Positions 32,609 through 45,105 of a stretch of 64,000 bases of DNA are shown piece by piece. Below the pieces are notes generated by a model. That model did no database searches. It was given only the letters and a program-made list of their open reading frames with translations, and had not been told where the DNA came from. The stretch covers positions 23,815,631-23,879,630 of the forward strand of contig OY821749.1 in NCBI GenBank assembly GCA_963682055.1, given 5' to 3'. How positions within the stretch are numbered: position 1 is the first letter of the stretch; each line of letters begins with the position of its first letter. The position numbers and the translations under genes are program-made. This stretch comes from Primula veris (Eukaryota > Streptophyta > Magnoliopsida > Ericales > Primulaceae).

Positions 32609-32760
32609 CAAAGCGTTTGCTACTTATTACATCAAAAACAACGTTGGAAGAAAATGAAAAACAAAGGAAATACAACGCAAAATAAAAGAGAGGTATTTCT
32701 CCCCCTTTGACATCATAAATGAAAAACAAATGAAATACAACACCAAAATAAAATAACAGC

Positions 32761-34101
32761 CTAGTCGCGGTGGGAGGTCGCGTCGTCCTCTTCGTCGGCG
32801 TCATCGTCGGGACCGGCTAGATCGGGAAAATACCCGTAGAACTTTGCCCGTTGCTCGGCGCTTATCCTATCAATTTCATCCAAGTCTTCTTGACTTGTGT
32901 TCATGGATCGAAACATGCGTCGGTGGAGTCGCGCATTTTGATATTGGTCGATATATAGATCGTCGTAGAATTGTTCGGTGCGCGGAGGACGGTTGGAAGA
33001 TCCGACTTGAGCTTTTCCTCGACCTCGAGTGGGACGAGAAGAGGAAGGAATGTGAGATGGGGGAAGGGACTCGGAGGAAATAGGCACGTCCTCACGAGCG
33101 GCTTGCGGTGTGGCCTTAGGGCCGACATACTCTTCCTCTTCGGGGGAAAGAGTAGTGTAGTCGGGGCCGGACACCCGTTTACCGGACCAAGTAATGGTCT
33201 TGGCGGTAGTGTTGAATTTTATTGACATTTGGGCAAGATAAGAGGTGTCCCAAATGTGTTTATCCTTATTCTTGAAAAGGGTTCCACCGGGAACAAGGTT
33301 TAGGTCCTTTAAGATGGCCGAAATCAAGGCACCGTAAGGTAGCCCATTCTTAGATTTCGTTTTGAGCGAATCCATCTTAAAGAATATGAGAGTCGCGAAG
33401 TCAAGCTTGACTCGGCGATGGATGCACCCTAGAAGGAAGATGTACTCATTGGTAACATCCGTGAAATTTGAAATATGAGGGAGGACGATGTGAGAGAGGA
33501 TGTGGAAGGCTAATTTATTTCTAAATAGAAGGCCGTGGGCTTTGTTAGATTGATTGTTGTGGGCGGGATGAAATAGCTCATCTTTGAAATGGGTAAAATT
33601 AACGATGTTTAGCATTTCGTAAAGTTCGTCACTTTGCTAGTACACCCCCGCAGCATCGAGGTGTAGAAGATTTCGTAAACGGTCTATACTGTAAACGAAG
33701 GCCTGGCCATTAAACGATGAACGCAAGCGGAGTGCGTCATCATGACCCCTATCAAGAACTAGGTTATGGTAAAATTCATATATATTTTCAATGAAGAAAG
33801 GCTCTTTTAGAGTAAGAATTACGTTGAGTTTTTGAAAGTTTAAATCTTGCATGAGAAGAGGAAAACGTTCAACGAATAAAGGCATATCTATGGTAAAATT
33901 AGTCAAGATAGCTCTTTTACCCATTGTAGATGGATAGAGAGGAGGAAGAGAGCCGGAAGAGGCACCGGGGCCCGATGGTGGAGCGGTGGAGGAGCCGGTT
34001 CGTCGACCGCGAGGAACACGGGGGCGGCTCGGGGACGGAGGCACGTAGTCGTCCTCATGGTCGTCGACGAGGTGTGGTTGAGCTTTCTTGGTGCGAACCA
34101 T
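32761..34101 (-). pseudogene. Second MULE gene, putative plant transposon protein domain, one in-frame TAG
   Basis: One frame of 447 codons from ATG 34101 (MVRTKKAQPHLVDDHEDDY) to 32761, interrupted only by TAG at 33639-33637 (codon 155). The N-terminus is Pro/Ser/Arg-rich and disordered. The middle (about residues 70-300) contains IENIYEFYHNL, VYSIDRLRNLLHL and GLPYGALISAILKDLNL, which resemble the 'putative plant transposon protein' domain (PF20167-like). The frame at 62562-63848 in the copia element has the equivalent VKEFYANL, LDFTPELINNCLN and LLPFPCLISSII. The C-terminus is acidic (DDDADEEDDATSHRD). A minus-strand TATATATAA lies at about 34219-34230. Role in transposition unknown. Confidence 0.72.
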
Positions 34102-34349
34102 GGTTGGAATTTTAAAAAAATTAGGGTTTTTGAAAAGTTCGTATTTTGAAAAAAAAACTTGGTTTCAAGAAACGGAAGCAATCGATTGTTGATTATAAGG
34201 ATTAATAAGAGAATTGGGTTATATATATGTAGTTATTAGGGATTTTTGATAGATTTTGATAGAAAGAGGCGATTTTGGAAGAGAGAGAGGGTGATATATT
34301 TGTTGAATGAAAATAGAATTAGGGTTTGAAAGAAGTTAAAAGGCTGAAA

Positions 34350-34690
34350 AACAGAAAAACGATCGGTCGTTTTTGAATTACGATCGGTCGTTTTTGTACA
34401 AAATTCTTCCAGTGAGCACACTTAAAAAACGATCGGTCGTTTTTTGCAGAACGATCGGTCGTCTGTGTAAAAACGATCGGTCGTTTTTCACTACGATCGG
34501 TCGTTTTTGTACAAAATTCTTCCAGTGAGCACACTTAAAAAACGACTGGTCGTTTTTGCAGAACGATCGGTCGTCTGTGTAAAAACGATCGGTCGTTTTT
34601 CACAGAGATCGGTCGTTTTTGTACAAAATTATTCCAGTGAGCACAATTAAAAAACGATCGGTCGTTTCAAAATTATGATCGGTCGTTTGC
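34350..34690. repeat. Internal cluster of twelve palindromes with a 111-113 bp tandem period
   Basis: About twelve ACGATCGGTCGT-type cores. The segment GTACAAAATTCTTCCAGTGA recurs at about 34396, 34509 and 34620. Part of the unit (TTCCAGTGAG) occurs inverted near the left end (CTCACTGGAAG, about 31765), so the cluster looks derived from the terminal region. It lies upstream of the gene at 34101 and downstream of the transposase gene. Confidence 0.87.
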
Positions 34691-34756
34691 ACTTTCCGAC
34701 ACTGATTTGGCAAGAAAAATATATAAAAATATATATAAAATCAATCAAATATATAT

Positions 34757-34880
34757 ATTTATGTTAATTGCACTTATTTATTTATGTTGTTCATTCTAAT
34801 TTTTATGTTAATTGCACTTATTTATTTATGTTGTTCATTCTAATTTTTATGTTAATTGCACTTATTTATTTACTCTCATA
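34757..34880. repeat. 44-bp tandem repeat, three copies
   Basis: ATGTTAATTGCACTTATTTA starts at 34761, 34805 and 34849. Confidence 0.92.
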
Positions 34881-35012
34881 CTTAACAAACAGTTTATCTT
34901 CTCAAAAAACAGTATGAAAAAACACTGAGAATAAATATAGATATTTCATATTAAAAAAGACAATTACAATCGGAAAATTATACATATTGTCTCGTTTAAT
35001 CTACAGCTAAAA

Positions 35013-37673
35013 TCATAAGCGTCGAGCACGTATTGGATACGGACACTTACGACAATCATGTCCTCGCCCTTGACAACTAGAACATCTCATAAGTGCTCGT
35101 CTCTCCGACTGATCCATACCATTATGAATACGAGTAGATCTTGGACGACCCCTTTCTCTTAAAAGAGTAACATCCGGAAGAAATAATCTATCACATGAAT
35201 CTCAATAGTCTTGATGCCGAAGAGGACAAAATTGCGCCGAGTACGTACCTTCGTATGATTCAAGACTGTAATATTTTACTATGTAAGCTTCCCAATCAAG
35301 ACGGTTTGCAGCGCATACGGAAAACACATGTGAACAAGGGATTCCATCACTCTGCCACTTACCGCAATCGCATTGCCAAAGTGAAAAGTCGACAACTTGA
35401 GTATTGCCTCCCCTGGAATTTCTTGAACTTGTACACACGGAATAAACCCCTCTTTCATAATCGAAAGTAACATTGGTATGACCAATGTCCGACCTACGTT
35501 TCTCTAAAATTTTAAGGATATTGGGACCATATCTTGTGCCGCTGTTTCTCATCCCGATTACTATCTTTTTCCGCTCGCAAAAATAGTGTACCAACTTATA
35601 GAAAATAAGCTGCACAGCAACAGTGATTGGTAAATTACGAGCAGCTTTTAAAACATTATTGAAAATTTCAGCCATGTTTGTGGTCATGTTACCATGTCGC
35701 CTCCCTTTATCATGAAAATATGACCATTTTTCCGCAGGCTCTCTTATCAACCATTGATATGCTTGAGGATTCATGACTTTGATTGCTTCCATGATTCTTT
35801 TCAATTTTCTTTCTTGTAATTCCCAAATGGCGTTCTCCGCTAACTTGTGTAAGTCAGGATCTCCTTTGAAAGCTTTCTTAAAATTATCCAAAAAATGATT
35901 TGAACAATATCGATGAACAAAACCTTGACCACGCCAAACTCCTCTCACTGCACTTAGAATACCAGCATGTCTATCCGAAATTAGACAAATATTCACGCGC
36001 TCTTTAATCACATGTCGCATAATGTTAGAAAGAAAATAGCTCCACGAAATTGTACTCTCCTCAGCAACAAATGCACAACCAATGGGAAAAACATGATTAT
36101 CTGCATCCGATGCCATGGCCAACAAAATCTTACCTTTATACTTCCCATATAAGTGAGTAGCATCAATAGCGATAACTGGCCTACAATACTGAAATGCATC
36201 AATAACGGCCTTAAATGTGAAGAAAAATCTGTTTAATACCTCACCCACTGGATTTCCTACCACATCGTAAACTGGCGTGGTCTCATAAGAAGCAACGGTA
36301 CCGGGATTATACTTTTGAAGCGCTTTCATAAATTTAGGTAAAACCTTATACGAGTCTTCCCAATTACCAAATATCTCTGCGATTGCTTTTTGTTTACCCA
36401 AATAAGCTTTTTTGTATGAAACTGACATTTCAAAGCGGGCATTCACAATCTCTTTAACTAATGAAATCTTCATCATAGGATTAGTTGTGATGGCATTTCG
36501 AATGGTTTGGGCAACAAGATTGGAATCTAACTGTGGATGATCAGTTGTAAGCTCGGCATGAATGCATGTATGAGGACCGTTGTACACCGACACTTCAAAA
36601 AATCCATGTTTCTTTCTTAGTGAAGCTCGTAGTTTCCATTTGCATTGTTGAGTTTCGGCCAGTTTACAACGAATTTCCCAAAATTTTGCCTTCGAACTTT
36701 TAGTGGAAAAATGGATGTTACGTTTGATTGACCAAAGTTTTATTCCCTTTTTCAACATTTATTTATCCCTAAATAAAAGACCAATAAAAGGATCATTAAC
36801 TTGAGGATCCCAAAATCCAGGATACATCATATAATTTCGTCTCTGGTTACTATAATTTTCTTGAGTGTCGAACGGTTCATTAAACAAACTTGACATTGGT
36901 TGATGCATAGGAATTTCATCGGGAATAGTATTATTCGCCAATTGTGACCCACTTGATTGGTCGTTTTCATCCTCATCCATATACAAGCCCATTTCAGATG
37001 ATAATTCTTCGTACTCAACTTCTTGTACATTTTCTTCGTCATCGTCAGACTCGTTTTCGCTAATATTGAAGTCCGGATCTTCATCCTCTGGTTCATCCCC
37101 AAGTTCTATCGACCAACCAATATTATCTGCCAATCGACACACTGCATCCAAATGTGTCAAATCTGGTTCGTTGTTCTCAGAATATACCTCTAGCATTGGC
37201 TCTTGTCGAATGGGTGTTCTACTTGATGTACCGATTTCATGCATTGGCTCTTGTCGAATGGGTGTTCCACTTGATGTACCGATTTCATTAGTGGAAAGAA
37301 TATTATAATACAACCCGTAATCTTGATCAGAAGAGTAAACTTGCTCAATTTCAACATATAACTCTATAAACGTTCTTCCATTTTCTTCTATTAACTCAAG
37401 CATGGTTTCCAACGAATCATTATCATCAACAGCCAATCGCATATATTTAAACTCAGTAAGTGTAGTCAGATATGGATAACGACATGTTAAACTCAAACGA
37501 TTTGAAGTCGATGATACATCAAGTACCTTAAACAATTTTTCCAAAAATTGGTCGTATGTCGTGTTTCTAGATACCTTAAAAAAAATTTTATAAGAAATAT
37601 CATAAGATAACCCCTTGCTAATAGTTTCCATTATCGTACCTCCCCAATAACACATAATTGTAGGATTTTTCAT
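35013..37673 (-). pseudogene. mudrA-like: MuDR-type (mudrA-like) transposase with two in-frame stops
   Basis: One frame of 887 codons from ATG 37673 (MKNPTIMCYWGG) to 35013. TAA at 36761-36759 (codon 305) and TGA at 35204-35202 (codon 824) interrupt it. The N-terminal part (1-304) resembles the MuDR N-terminal region with an acidic linker. The central part has the zinc/DNA-binding region (KFWEIRCKLAETQQCKWKLR), then the MULE DDE domain (VIAIDATHLYGKYKGKILLA, LISDRHAGILSAV) and a SWIM finger CDCGKWQSDGIPCSH. After the TGA the frame continues into a zinc knuckle CSSCQGRGHDCRKC, the normal end of MULE transposases, so the TGA is a mutation, probably from TGG. The real start may lie in an upstream exon. 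It would cut and join DNA at the inverted repeats if intact. Confidence 0.9.
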
Positions 37674-37888
37674 TTCGATAACCACACGGTAAAATTAACA
37701 ATTTTACTCAAATAATACTCCAACAACAACACAAAATATTGAGTTTTTACCTGTTTTGGAAGAGATCTGAGATTTGCCCTAAAATGATCTAAGAGCTCTG
37801 TTTTTTTTATTTTTACAGTGGTCTGGGAAATGAGATGAGTACAGTGGTCTGGGGAAATGAGATGAGTTTTTTAAGTACAAGTATTTCT

Positions 37889-38181
37889 GAAAAACGACCG
37901 ATCGAAATGTACATAACGACCGATCGTTTTTGTCTGAAAAACGACCGGTCGTATTGTCCAATTCGACCGATCGTTTATTGTCCAAATTGTTTCAGAGAGT
38001 TCAATAATAAAATGACCGGTCGTTTTAATCATTTCGATCGGTCGTTTTTCGAAAGTAGACCATTTTGGGAATATTTCAGAAAGGTAGCCCATTCTGGGAA
38101 TTTAAGTGGTCCACTGGACCATTTTGGCAAAAAACTCGTTTTCCAGACTATACCAAATGTATAGTCTGGCACTCCTTGTCC
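37889..38181 (-). repeat. Right terminal inverted repeat of the MULE
   Basis: Inverted partner of 31386-31756, with six palindromic ACGAYCGRTCGT-type motifs between about 37892 and 38047. Confidence 0.88.
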
Positions 38182-38295
38182 GTTATATTCGTAACGTGTG
38201 ACATTTGACAATTGTATTAGTACCGGTTTATTAAGAGGTTGAATTTTTATACTATACTTTTTCTAAAAAAATGCATAAGTTGTAAAAAAAAAATC

Positions 38296-38334
38296 TACAT
38301 GCAAACCGTACATTTAATGTACGGTTTGCATGTA
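38296..38334. repeat. Perfect 39-bp palindrome (19-bp stem, one-base loop)
   Basis: TACATGCAAACCGTACATT, then T, then AATGTACGGTTTGCATGTA. The arms are exactly complementary. It lies about 115 bp outside the right end of the MULE. Confidence 0.95.
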
Positions 38335-38549
38335 TATATTATAGAAAATTACAAATCAGTCCCTGCATTTCGTAAAAACTCAATATTGGTCCTATCAATT
38401 AAAATGCAGAATATTTTTTACAAACATACAAATCAAACTTACGAATCAAATTAAACTTACGAATTTATAAAATTTCAACTCAGCTAAGAATAAAACTTAC
38501 AAATCAAACATAGAAATCAAATACAAAAAACACAAATGTGTATTTATTT

Positions 38550-39040
38550 ATTTTTGTAACGATTAAATGATTTAAAGTTGGACGTAGGGAGTATCTTTCC
38601 CGCCGATGTTAATCTATCCGATGACGGCTCAGTAGACTCTTCGATTTTGTTTACCTCCGTACGCCGTCTCTGTCGATGCTGCGAATCTGGATACGGAGCA
38701 CGCTCGTGGGATGTAAGTGTCAATCCTCGACTCCAACTGTCGTACGACCCAAATGATTGTCTATGATGATCGAACGGAACATCATCCTGAACGTAATCCG
38801 ACCCAGCAAAAGAAGCACGACGACCATGACCGCTTGAACTCGGACCCGGACCCTGATCTGTAGTCGGGGGTCGACCTCCACTCGATCTTCTACCCCCGCT
38901 ACTAGATTCGCCTTTCCCTCTATCTCTTTCGTCGGGACGCCGACAAGTTGAAGCCCTAGTGTAAGTTCTTGGGTCGTAACGTAGGTCGTCATCACCATCG
39001 TCGTCGTCGTCGTCATTGTCATCATCCTCGTCATTGATAG
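38550..39040 (-). other. Open low-complexity frame, possible gene fragment
   Basis: The minus strand stays open for about 160 codons from about 39040 to 38550. The peptide is Asp-rich first (DDDNDDDDDDGDDDLRYDP), then Gly/Ser/Arg-rich (GKGESSSGGRRSSGGRPP). It has no good ATG and no recognised domain. It could be the tail exon of a host gene or of another element. It abuts the LTR fragment at 39055. Confidence 0.35.
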
Positions 39041-39054
39041 TTATATAATTGAAG

Positions 39055-39338
39055 CAATATAGAAATAGACAGAAGAAGCTAGAGAGAGTTTGTGAGTTTT
39101 TAATAAGACTTAAATCATGTATAATAGGGTTTTATAATATCACTAATGTGGGTGAATGATCCGGAGACGTAACCCAAAGATTGGGTGAACTCCGTTGTTA
39201 AACGTGCGTGTGAATTTACTTTCATATACATTTAGTATTTTGTTCAGTCCATCATTATACTTAAGTTCCAACTATGGTTTCAACTGTAGTTGCAACCTGA
39301 CTGCGTAACAACAAATAAAACAACGGAAATTAATTTCA
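39055..39338 (+). repeat. LTR fragment related to the copia element at 55314
   Basis: Aligns with the last 280 bp of the copia 5' LTR (about 56250-56530). Shared stretches include CTCCGTTGTTAAA, GGAGACGTA, TTTTATAATATCA and the GTTGCAACC motif, and both end in AATTTCA. The left part of the LTR is missing, and nothing of the internal region follows, so this is a truncated solo remnant. Confidence 0.75.
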
Positions 39339-39837
39339 AAGTCATTCAAGGGGAATTACTAGGGAACAATCTTCCTATATAACTGGGTCACAAAGCGTTT
39401 GCATAAAAAAAGTCAAATGTATAAGAAAAAAATTAAATTTTGATTAATATTTAAGTTTAGGGTAGCCCCCTAGGGTTATGCATATTTTTATTGGAGTTTT
39501 TAGCATGTTGTACAATTTGTTTTTAATTTATCAAATTTTTATTTGTTAAAAATGGAAAAAATAAATTATTTCTTAAAAAATATTATCTAACCATTCATTT
39601 TATAATTTAACGGTGGTTAAGGTGGCTATAATTGACTGTTTCATAGAGATACTCCATTCAAGGGTTGAAAAGTGTGTTAATGCAGGTGCATTAATATGAG
39701 AAATGCAGCAAAATTGCATCCCGATTGATCCAGAGGGGGGCTAATTTTTTTTAAGGAAGCTAACATATCATAGAGTATTGTTAATGATTTTATCATTTTG
39801 GACACATTTGCATTTGTCAATAAATGCCTCCTATGTA
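39339..39837. other. AT-rich host-like DNA
   Basis: No coding or repeat structure recognised. Confidence 0.5.
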
Positions 39838-40722
39838 GGGGAAACATCCGTATACAAATAAAAAAACACACTGCTTTTACATTTTAATCTCATACTTACA
39901 AATTCATATGGTTTCATTGGATATGATTAACTTATTAAATTTAATTACATAATCACTTAATCTTTCTCTTCTCTTCTCTGTTGTGTTCATAGTAGTAATT
40001 CATTTAAATATCAAATTCAACCTATAGAAATAATTTCTTTACATATATATTCGAGTCATTTATACCGAAATACCATTAGAAAGAAATGATTCAGTCGCAA
40101 CAAATTCTTAAATCTATCCTTTGTTTTCCAAAACATATATTGTTTAAGAATAGATTTGAGTAATTATTAGGAAAAACGGAAGAAAAAGTCTAGTTTGCCG
40201 CAGCAACATATTATTTGCTGAACAATACAAAATAAAAGAAAATAATGAGAAATCTAGATACCGAAAAAGTGAGCAAAACTAGATATGTAAACACTCCATA
40301 TCCTTATCTCTAGACTCTATATATGTAAATATGTATATCACATCATCCTTCATTTGCCCTTTCTTTCTCTCTATATATACACATATATATGATATATTTA
40401 TCACTTTGTCAAAATAATGCAAAATGGAGAGAAATTATTACTATGTTTTTTTTTTAAAAAGGAATTTAAATTTTGGGCTTTGTTAGATAGAGGCCTTGCA
40501 AACAAGCGATTAGAAGTGGTACTAAATGTTACAGAAGGGTTCTTTTAACTTTTCTTTTTCAAAAATTATGGGCACAAAAGAGAAGAAAAGAGAGAGAGAG
40601 TTGAGTGTTTATGTCATTTAATTTAATAAGTTAATTATACCCATTGAAATCATATGAATTTCTAATGTTGAGATTAAAATGTAAATATAATGTTTTTTTT
40701 ATGTGTTTATGGATTCTCCCGC
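39838..40722. mobile_element. Foldback / MITE-like element with about 150-bp inverted ends
   Basis: The left end (GGGGAAACATCCGTATAC, then ACATTTTAATCTCA, ATTCATATGG and AACTTATTAAATTTAATTAC) pairs with the reverse complement of the right end (TAATTTAATAAGTTAATTAT, ATCATATGAATTTC, TGAGATTAAAATGTAAATA, GGATTCTCCC). About 590 bp lie between the arms. No transposase frame. Target duplication not resolved. Confidence 0.55.
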
Positions 40723-43700
40723 GTATTTAATATTTTATAATACTTACTATAAATACATATATTTTACGGAAACGGAGACCCCTTAATTTTGCGAGGTTTT
40801 GGGTGTTTGGGACTCTCGGACGAACAATTATCATCAGATTTATAAGTCGGTATAGTTTTACTATTTAGTAAGGGATCACAAAATCTAGTAAAAGGTGTGC
40901 TGCATGCATGCATCTTTCATAATTTCAGAATACCGCTAATGAATAATGACCTCGACGTGATGGGTATTTCACAAGTTACTTTGTGTAACAGATCTATATA
41001 TTGTAGTATAAATTTTTGGGTAATTTCTCTCTGATACATTTATTACTGGTTTAGGAAAATGATTTTTGTATATAATATAAAGCTATCAGGCTCACTATTT
41101 CAAATTCTTGGAAAAATGACTATTTAGTATATATTTAGAACCTTATTTATAAAAAAAACCCGCTTGTTTTGAACTTCATGATTATTTTATAAAAAAAACA
41201 CATATTTTGTGAACTTATTTACAGATAGGTACATATGTCATTAAAAAAAAAAAATTGAAATTTGAAAAAAAAATTGAAATTTGAAAAAAAATTTAAACTT
41301 TTTTTTAAAAATTTTAAAATTAAAAAAACCAAAAATTTAAGAAATACATTTTTTATACAAAAAACATGTGTGATTTTATCTAATCATGTTCAATCTTATA
41401 TGTCTAATCATGTTTGATCATATCTAATCATGTCTAATATTGTTTGATACTATGTATATTTTTTTTGATTTTTAAATATTTTTTTGAATTTTTTATTTTT
41501 TGATTTATTTTGTTATTTTTATGACATATATAACTAATTGTAAATAAATATATGTATTTAACGGTATGTATATATTTGTAAGTATTTCAAAATTCTTTTA
41601 CTTAATGGACTGGTGGCCAATGTTTACAGTGATTAAAAAATTTAAATCATTCACCAAGTATGTTCCGAAATCATAAAATATATATGAGAAAGCAAATATA
41701 TTAGAACTATCTATAAGAAGATGCAAAAACATATACGTACTGGTGCCATTTTTTATGTTTCCTCATCTGCTACCTAGCTTTCTATTTAGGTAATGGTCCA
41801 TTTGACAATCAAATGTGATCTTCGCCACATGGCATGGTAGGGTTGAGAATCCATAAATATATGCTCGAAAATGACACACTATATAAAAGAAAAGGTTATA
41901 TTAATCTAATTACCAATAATGATAATTAATAAAAATCAAGAAATAACTTTAAACAAAATGCGTTCCTTCCAATTTTCCTTTTTTTCTGAAAATGGAAAAT
42001 TCATGAAAGGAGAATGGGTACAAATCTATGTTGACATCTCCGTTGAACTTCCGATGTACCAAAAGAAAATAACCCATAGTCGCAATTAGAAAGGATAAGT
42101 GTTTGATATAATATTTTGTGTACAATGCATCTCAGCTGTTGGATTTTGATCCGAAGTGTGAGTTGTTAGCGCTTTAACCAGATATTTCCTTAATTTCTAC
42201 ACTTTTCTGCTAATCCAACTACCAAAGAATTAGCCTTTTATGTAAGTAAAATTACTCATACCTATAACTTAATGCATTTAGTATACCATTTTGAGATTTT
42301 TGTTGTAGAAAAAAGTTGCATAGAACAAAAGTTCACTTATATATCAAACTCATGGGAACATCACAGTAATACAATGTTTTTTGACGAATGTATAAACTCT
42401 ACAACAAGGAGTAATAAATTTGTATGAAACTGAGTCTGGGTTGCATTAATACTTCCACCAACCCAACAGGGTATTAATGAGAAGTATCTAAGTTGGATTT
42501 TTCGTTTATAGTTAAGGATGTAGGTATATATATCTCTCATGAAATTAATGGCATCTCACTTATTATCTCTTATAAATGGCAATATGTTAGGTGGATATTG
42601 ATGTGTGTCATACCATATTGCATTTCTTTAAATTCGGTATGGAACTGCACGGAATCGTACACTTGTTTGTTGTTCTCAATCTCACCATAGAGATTGCGCT
42701 CTTAAATATTCTCCAAAAAAAAAAATGCTCTTAAATATGCTCAACTGTAACGTGTGAAATGTCCTCTAACTTGAAAAAAAAAATCACATTACTATCTTTA
42801 ATACAAGCAAAATTAATTTGCATAGAAACCACATTATGTCATGTTAGCAATCTATTCTTAACCTATATTTATATCGAGGCACAACAATATTGTTTTCGAT
42901 CCTACAAGTTCCTTAGTATTAAATGATAATTATTCCTACAGACTACATGAAAATTTACGCCAACGATATTGTGCATCAATCAGAAGTTCCATAAAGTTGT
43001 CACAGAGAAAGTAATTATATATAAGACATTGGCCTCAGTTTTTAAAAAATTTCATTAATTTTTAACACATCTTTCCAGTTTCCGATGAACGTACTCCATA
43101 TATAATGATGAACCACGTGCAAGAAGAACGGCATGTTCAAACAACTCGAACTATATTGCTTTCTCCTTTGCTATGTGAGATAGTAGTAACTCTCTAGCTA
43201 CCTTTTCCGGCTTTCTATTTCTGCAGAAAGGGAAGAAGAGACTCTTTTGTTGGCCAGTGTATATTCGATCTGTAGATATATTCATATGTAAGCTCCTGGT
43301 AGATTACGCAGGCGGATTAGCAAATTGCAGTATTGGAAAGAAGACCATCTTCTTTCATGTAATAGCACACAACACTTAAAAAATTGAAGGGCATGTTACA
43401 TGTAGTGATACTTGCCGAAAAAAATGTTACATGTAGATAGGGAGTCCAGTTTCTAGAACCACATTCCCCGTTTTCTTCCAAAATATACTAAATGTTTCTC
43501 AGATACGTGGGGCTTCATACGATCCAAAATTGTTTTACAAACCATATAATGTATTCTTTCGACAATACAACACTTTCAAAGATAAAAGAAGAAGAAGATA
43601 CACATAACAAGTCACACCTACTAGTAATATGAAACTTACATTGTTATACTTCCAACACATGTTTAGCAACTAAAGCATCTACATTGCGAGTGTTGGTTTT

Positions 43701-44820
43701 TATTCATTTTAGAATGTCACATAAGCAATAAAGTGACATTTAACTTACATATTTACTTGCTAACTTTATGTTGAATTTAGATGTTACATTGGTCTCTTTA
43801 GTTTTTACTATTAGAATACTTTACTGTTTTTATATTCACAATTATATATTCCTATCCAGCTTATTTTCTTAAACGCTGCAGCCAATCAGGCCCATAACCT
43901 GATGAAGTACACTTGAAAGAAATAGCATGTCTTGACCTTAAATCCCGAAAAAACATCTCTAAGTAGAGTACGCTAATCACCTTTCCTCTAAGATGATCAG
44001 TTCCCAGAGTTCACAAAGAGTATTCTTTGTGTATTGAAAGATCATTGTGACAAAGTCTAGTGTTCCTGATACAGATTCTTTTTTCACAAGCCAATACTTG
44101 GGATAAGTTGTCTAGTATATTGGCACAAAGTTCAGCATAAGCAGTGGTGAAGTCACGATTTCGTAAATGGGGGTGCCGCGATTCACATAAAAAACATAAT
44201 CAACTGAAGAAAATTTAATGGCAGGTGATAAATCACAACCTTACACAAGTTATAGTCAAATTTTATACTGAATATGTTCCAAGTTTATTATCCTATACAA
44301 AGTGCAAAACTATGTTTTATTTTTACCGGACAATAATTCGTACCAAAATTTCCGAAATGAAAAGTTCCAAGACTAAATCACATAGTTTAACGTTTGAATC
44401 ATATGATTATTTTTTTAAAATTTTCTTTTCGGCAATTTAAGCTTTACCATTCAGAATTTACACGAAGTTTCATAGATGACAACGTAAAGGGGTATAAAAG
44501 TTATGTTTAGTTTTATACTCCTAGTTATCAGGAGTACCATTGCACTGAATGGCTGTCACTTGGCTACTTCCCTTGAACCGAAGGATAAAATTTCATCCCC
44601 GGTCTTGAGAGTCGGACAGAAAATGGAAACAATTATTTATAAACTTATCTCAAGTGCTACACATTTAAACATCTAAACTTGTAGCCAAACTGAAATAATT
44701 GTAAGAATGGGATTAGTAGCCTATAAACTTATCTTTAGTGCTGCTACACATTTAAAAGTGTTTCATTTATTAAAGGATAAATTAACCAAACATACTACTT
44801 TTTAAACTAATTTAACAAAA
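40723..44820. other. AT-rich host-like DNA, no gene recognised
   Basis: Contains A/T-rich low-complexity sequence (41220-41340) and a run of TCTAATCATGTT-like repeats (41385-41450). Reading frames are short and AT-biased. No RNA gene seen. Confidence 0.5.
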
Positions 44821-44865
44821 ATATACCCAAAAATTTATAATTAACAAAAACATACCCAAAAGTTC

Positions 44866-45105
44866 ATACCCTAATTTGTATATTTCATACCCTTATTCCA
44901 AAAGTTCATACACTTGTTTCAAAAGTTCATACACTAATTTGTATATTTCATACCCATATTCTAAAAATTTATACTCTTATTTCAAAAGTTCATACTCTAA
45001 TTTGTATTTTTCATACACTTATTCCAAAAGTTCATACCCTTATTTTCAAAGTCAATACATCAATTTACATTCATATACATAATTTTCAACTTTATACCAT
45101 TAATT
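44866..45105. repeat. Imperfect short tandem repeats of AAAAGTTCATAC type
   Basis: About ten copies of a 20-23 bp unit (TTTCATACCCTTATTCCAAAAG and variants). Open frames here are artefacts of the repeat. The segment 44770-45590 may be a degraded transposon: ATTAACCAAACATAC-like sequence on the left and, inverted, AATTAACAGAAATATACC on the right. Confidence 0.6.

Larger units (their letters stand above)
31386..38181 (-). mobile_element. Mutator-like DNA transposon (MULE) with long inverted repeats
   Basis: About 6.8 kb. The ends GACAGGGAG-CCAGACTATAC (left) and, inverted, GACAAGGAGTGCCAGACTATAC (right) start terminal inverted repeats of about 370 bp (left) and 293 bp (right). The left one has about 75 extra bases. 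GTTATATT flanks both sides (31377-31384 and 38182-38189), eight of an expected nine bases of target duplication, with T/C at the ninth. Inside are a MuDR-type transposase gene and a second gene, both on the minus strand. Exact ends are uncertain by 1-4 bases. Confidence 0.88.
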
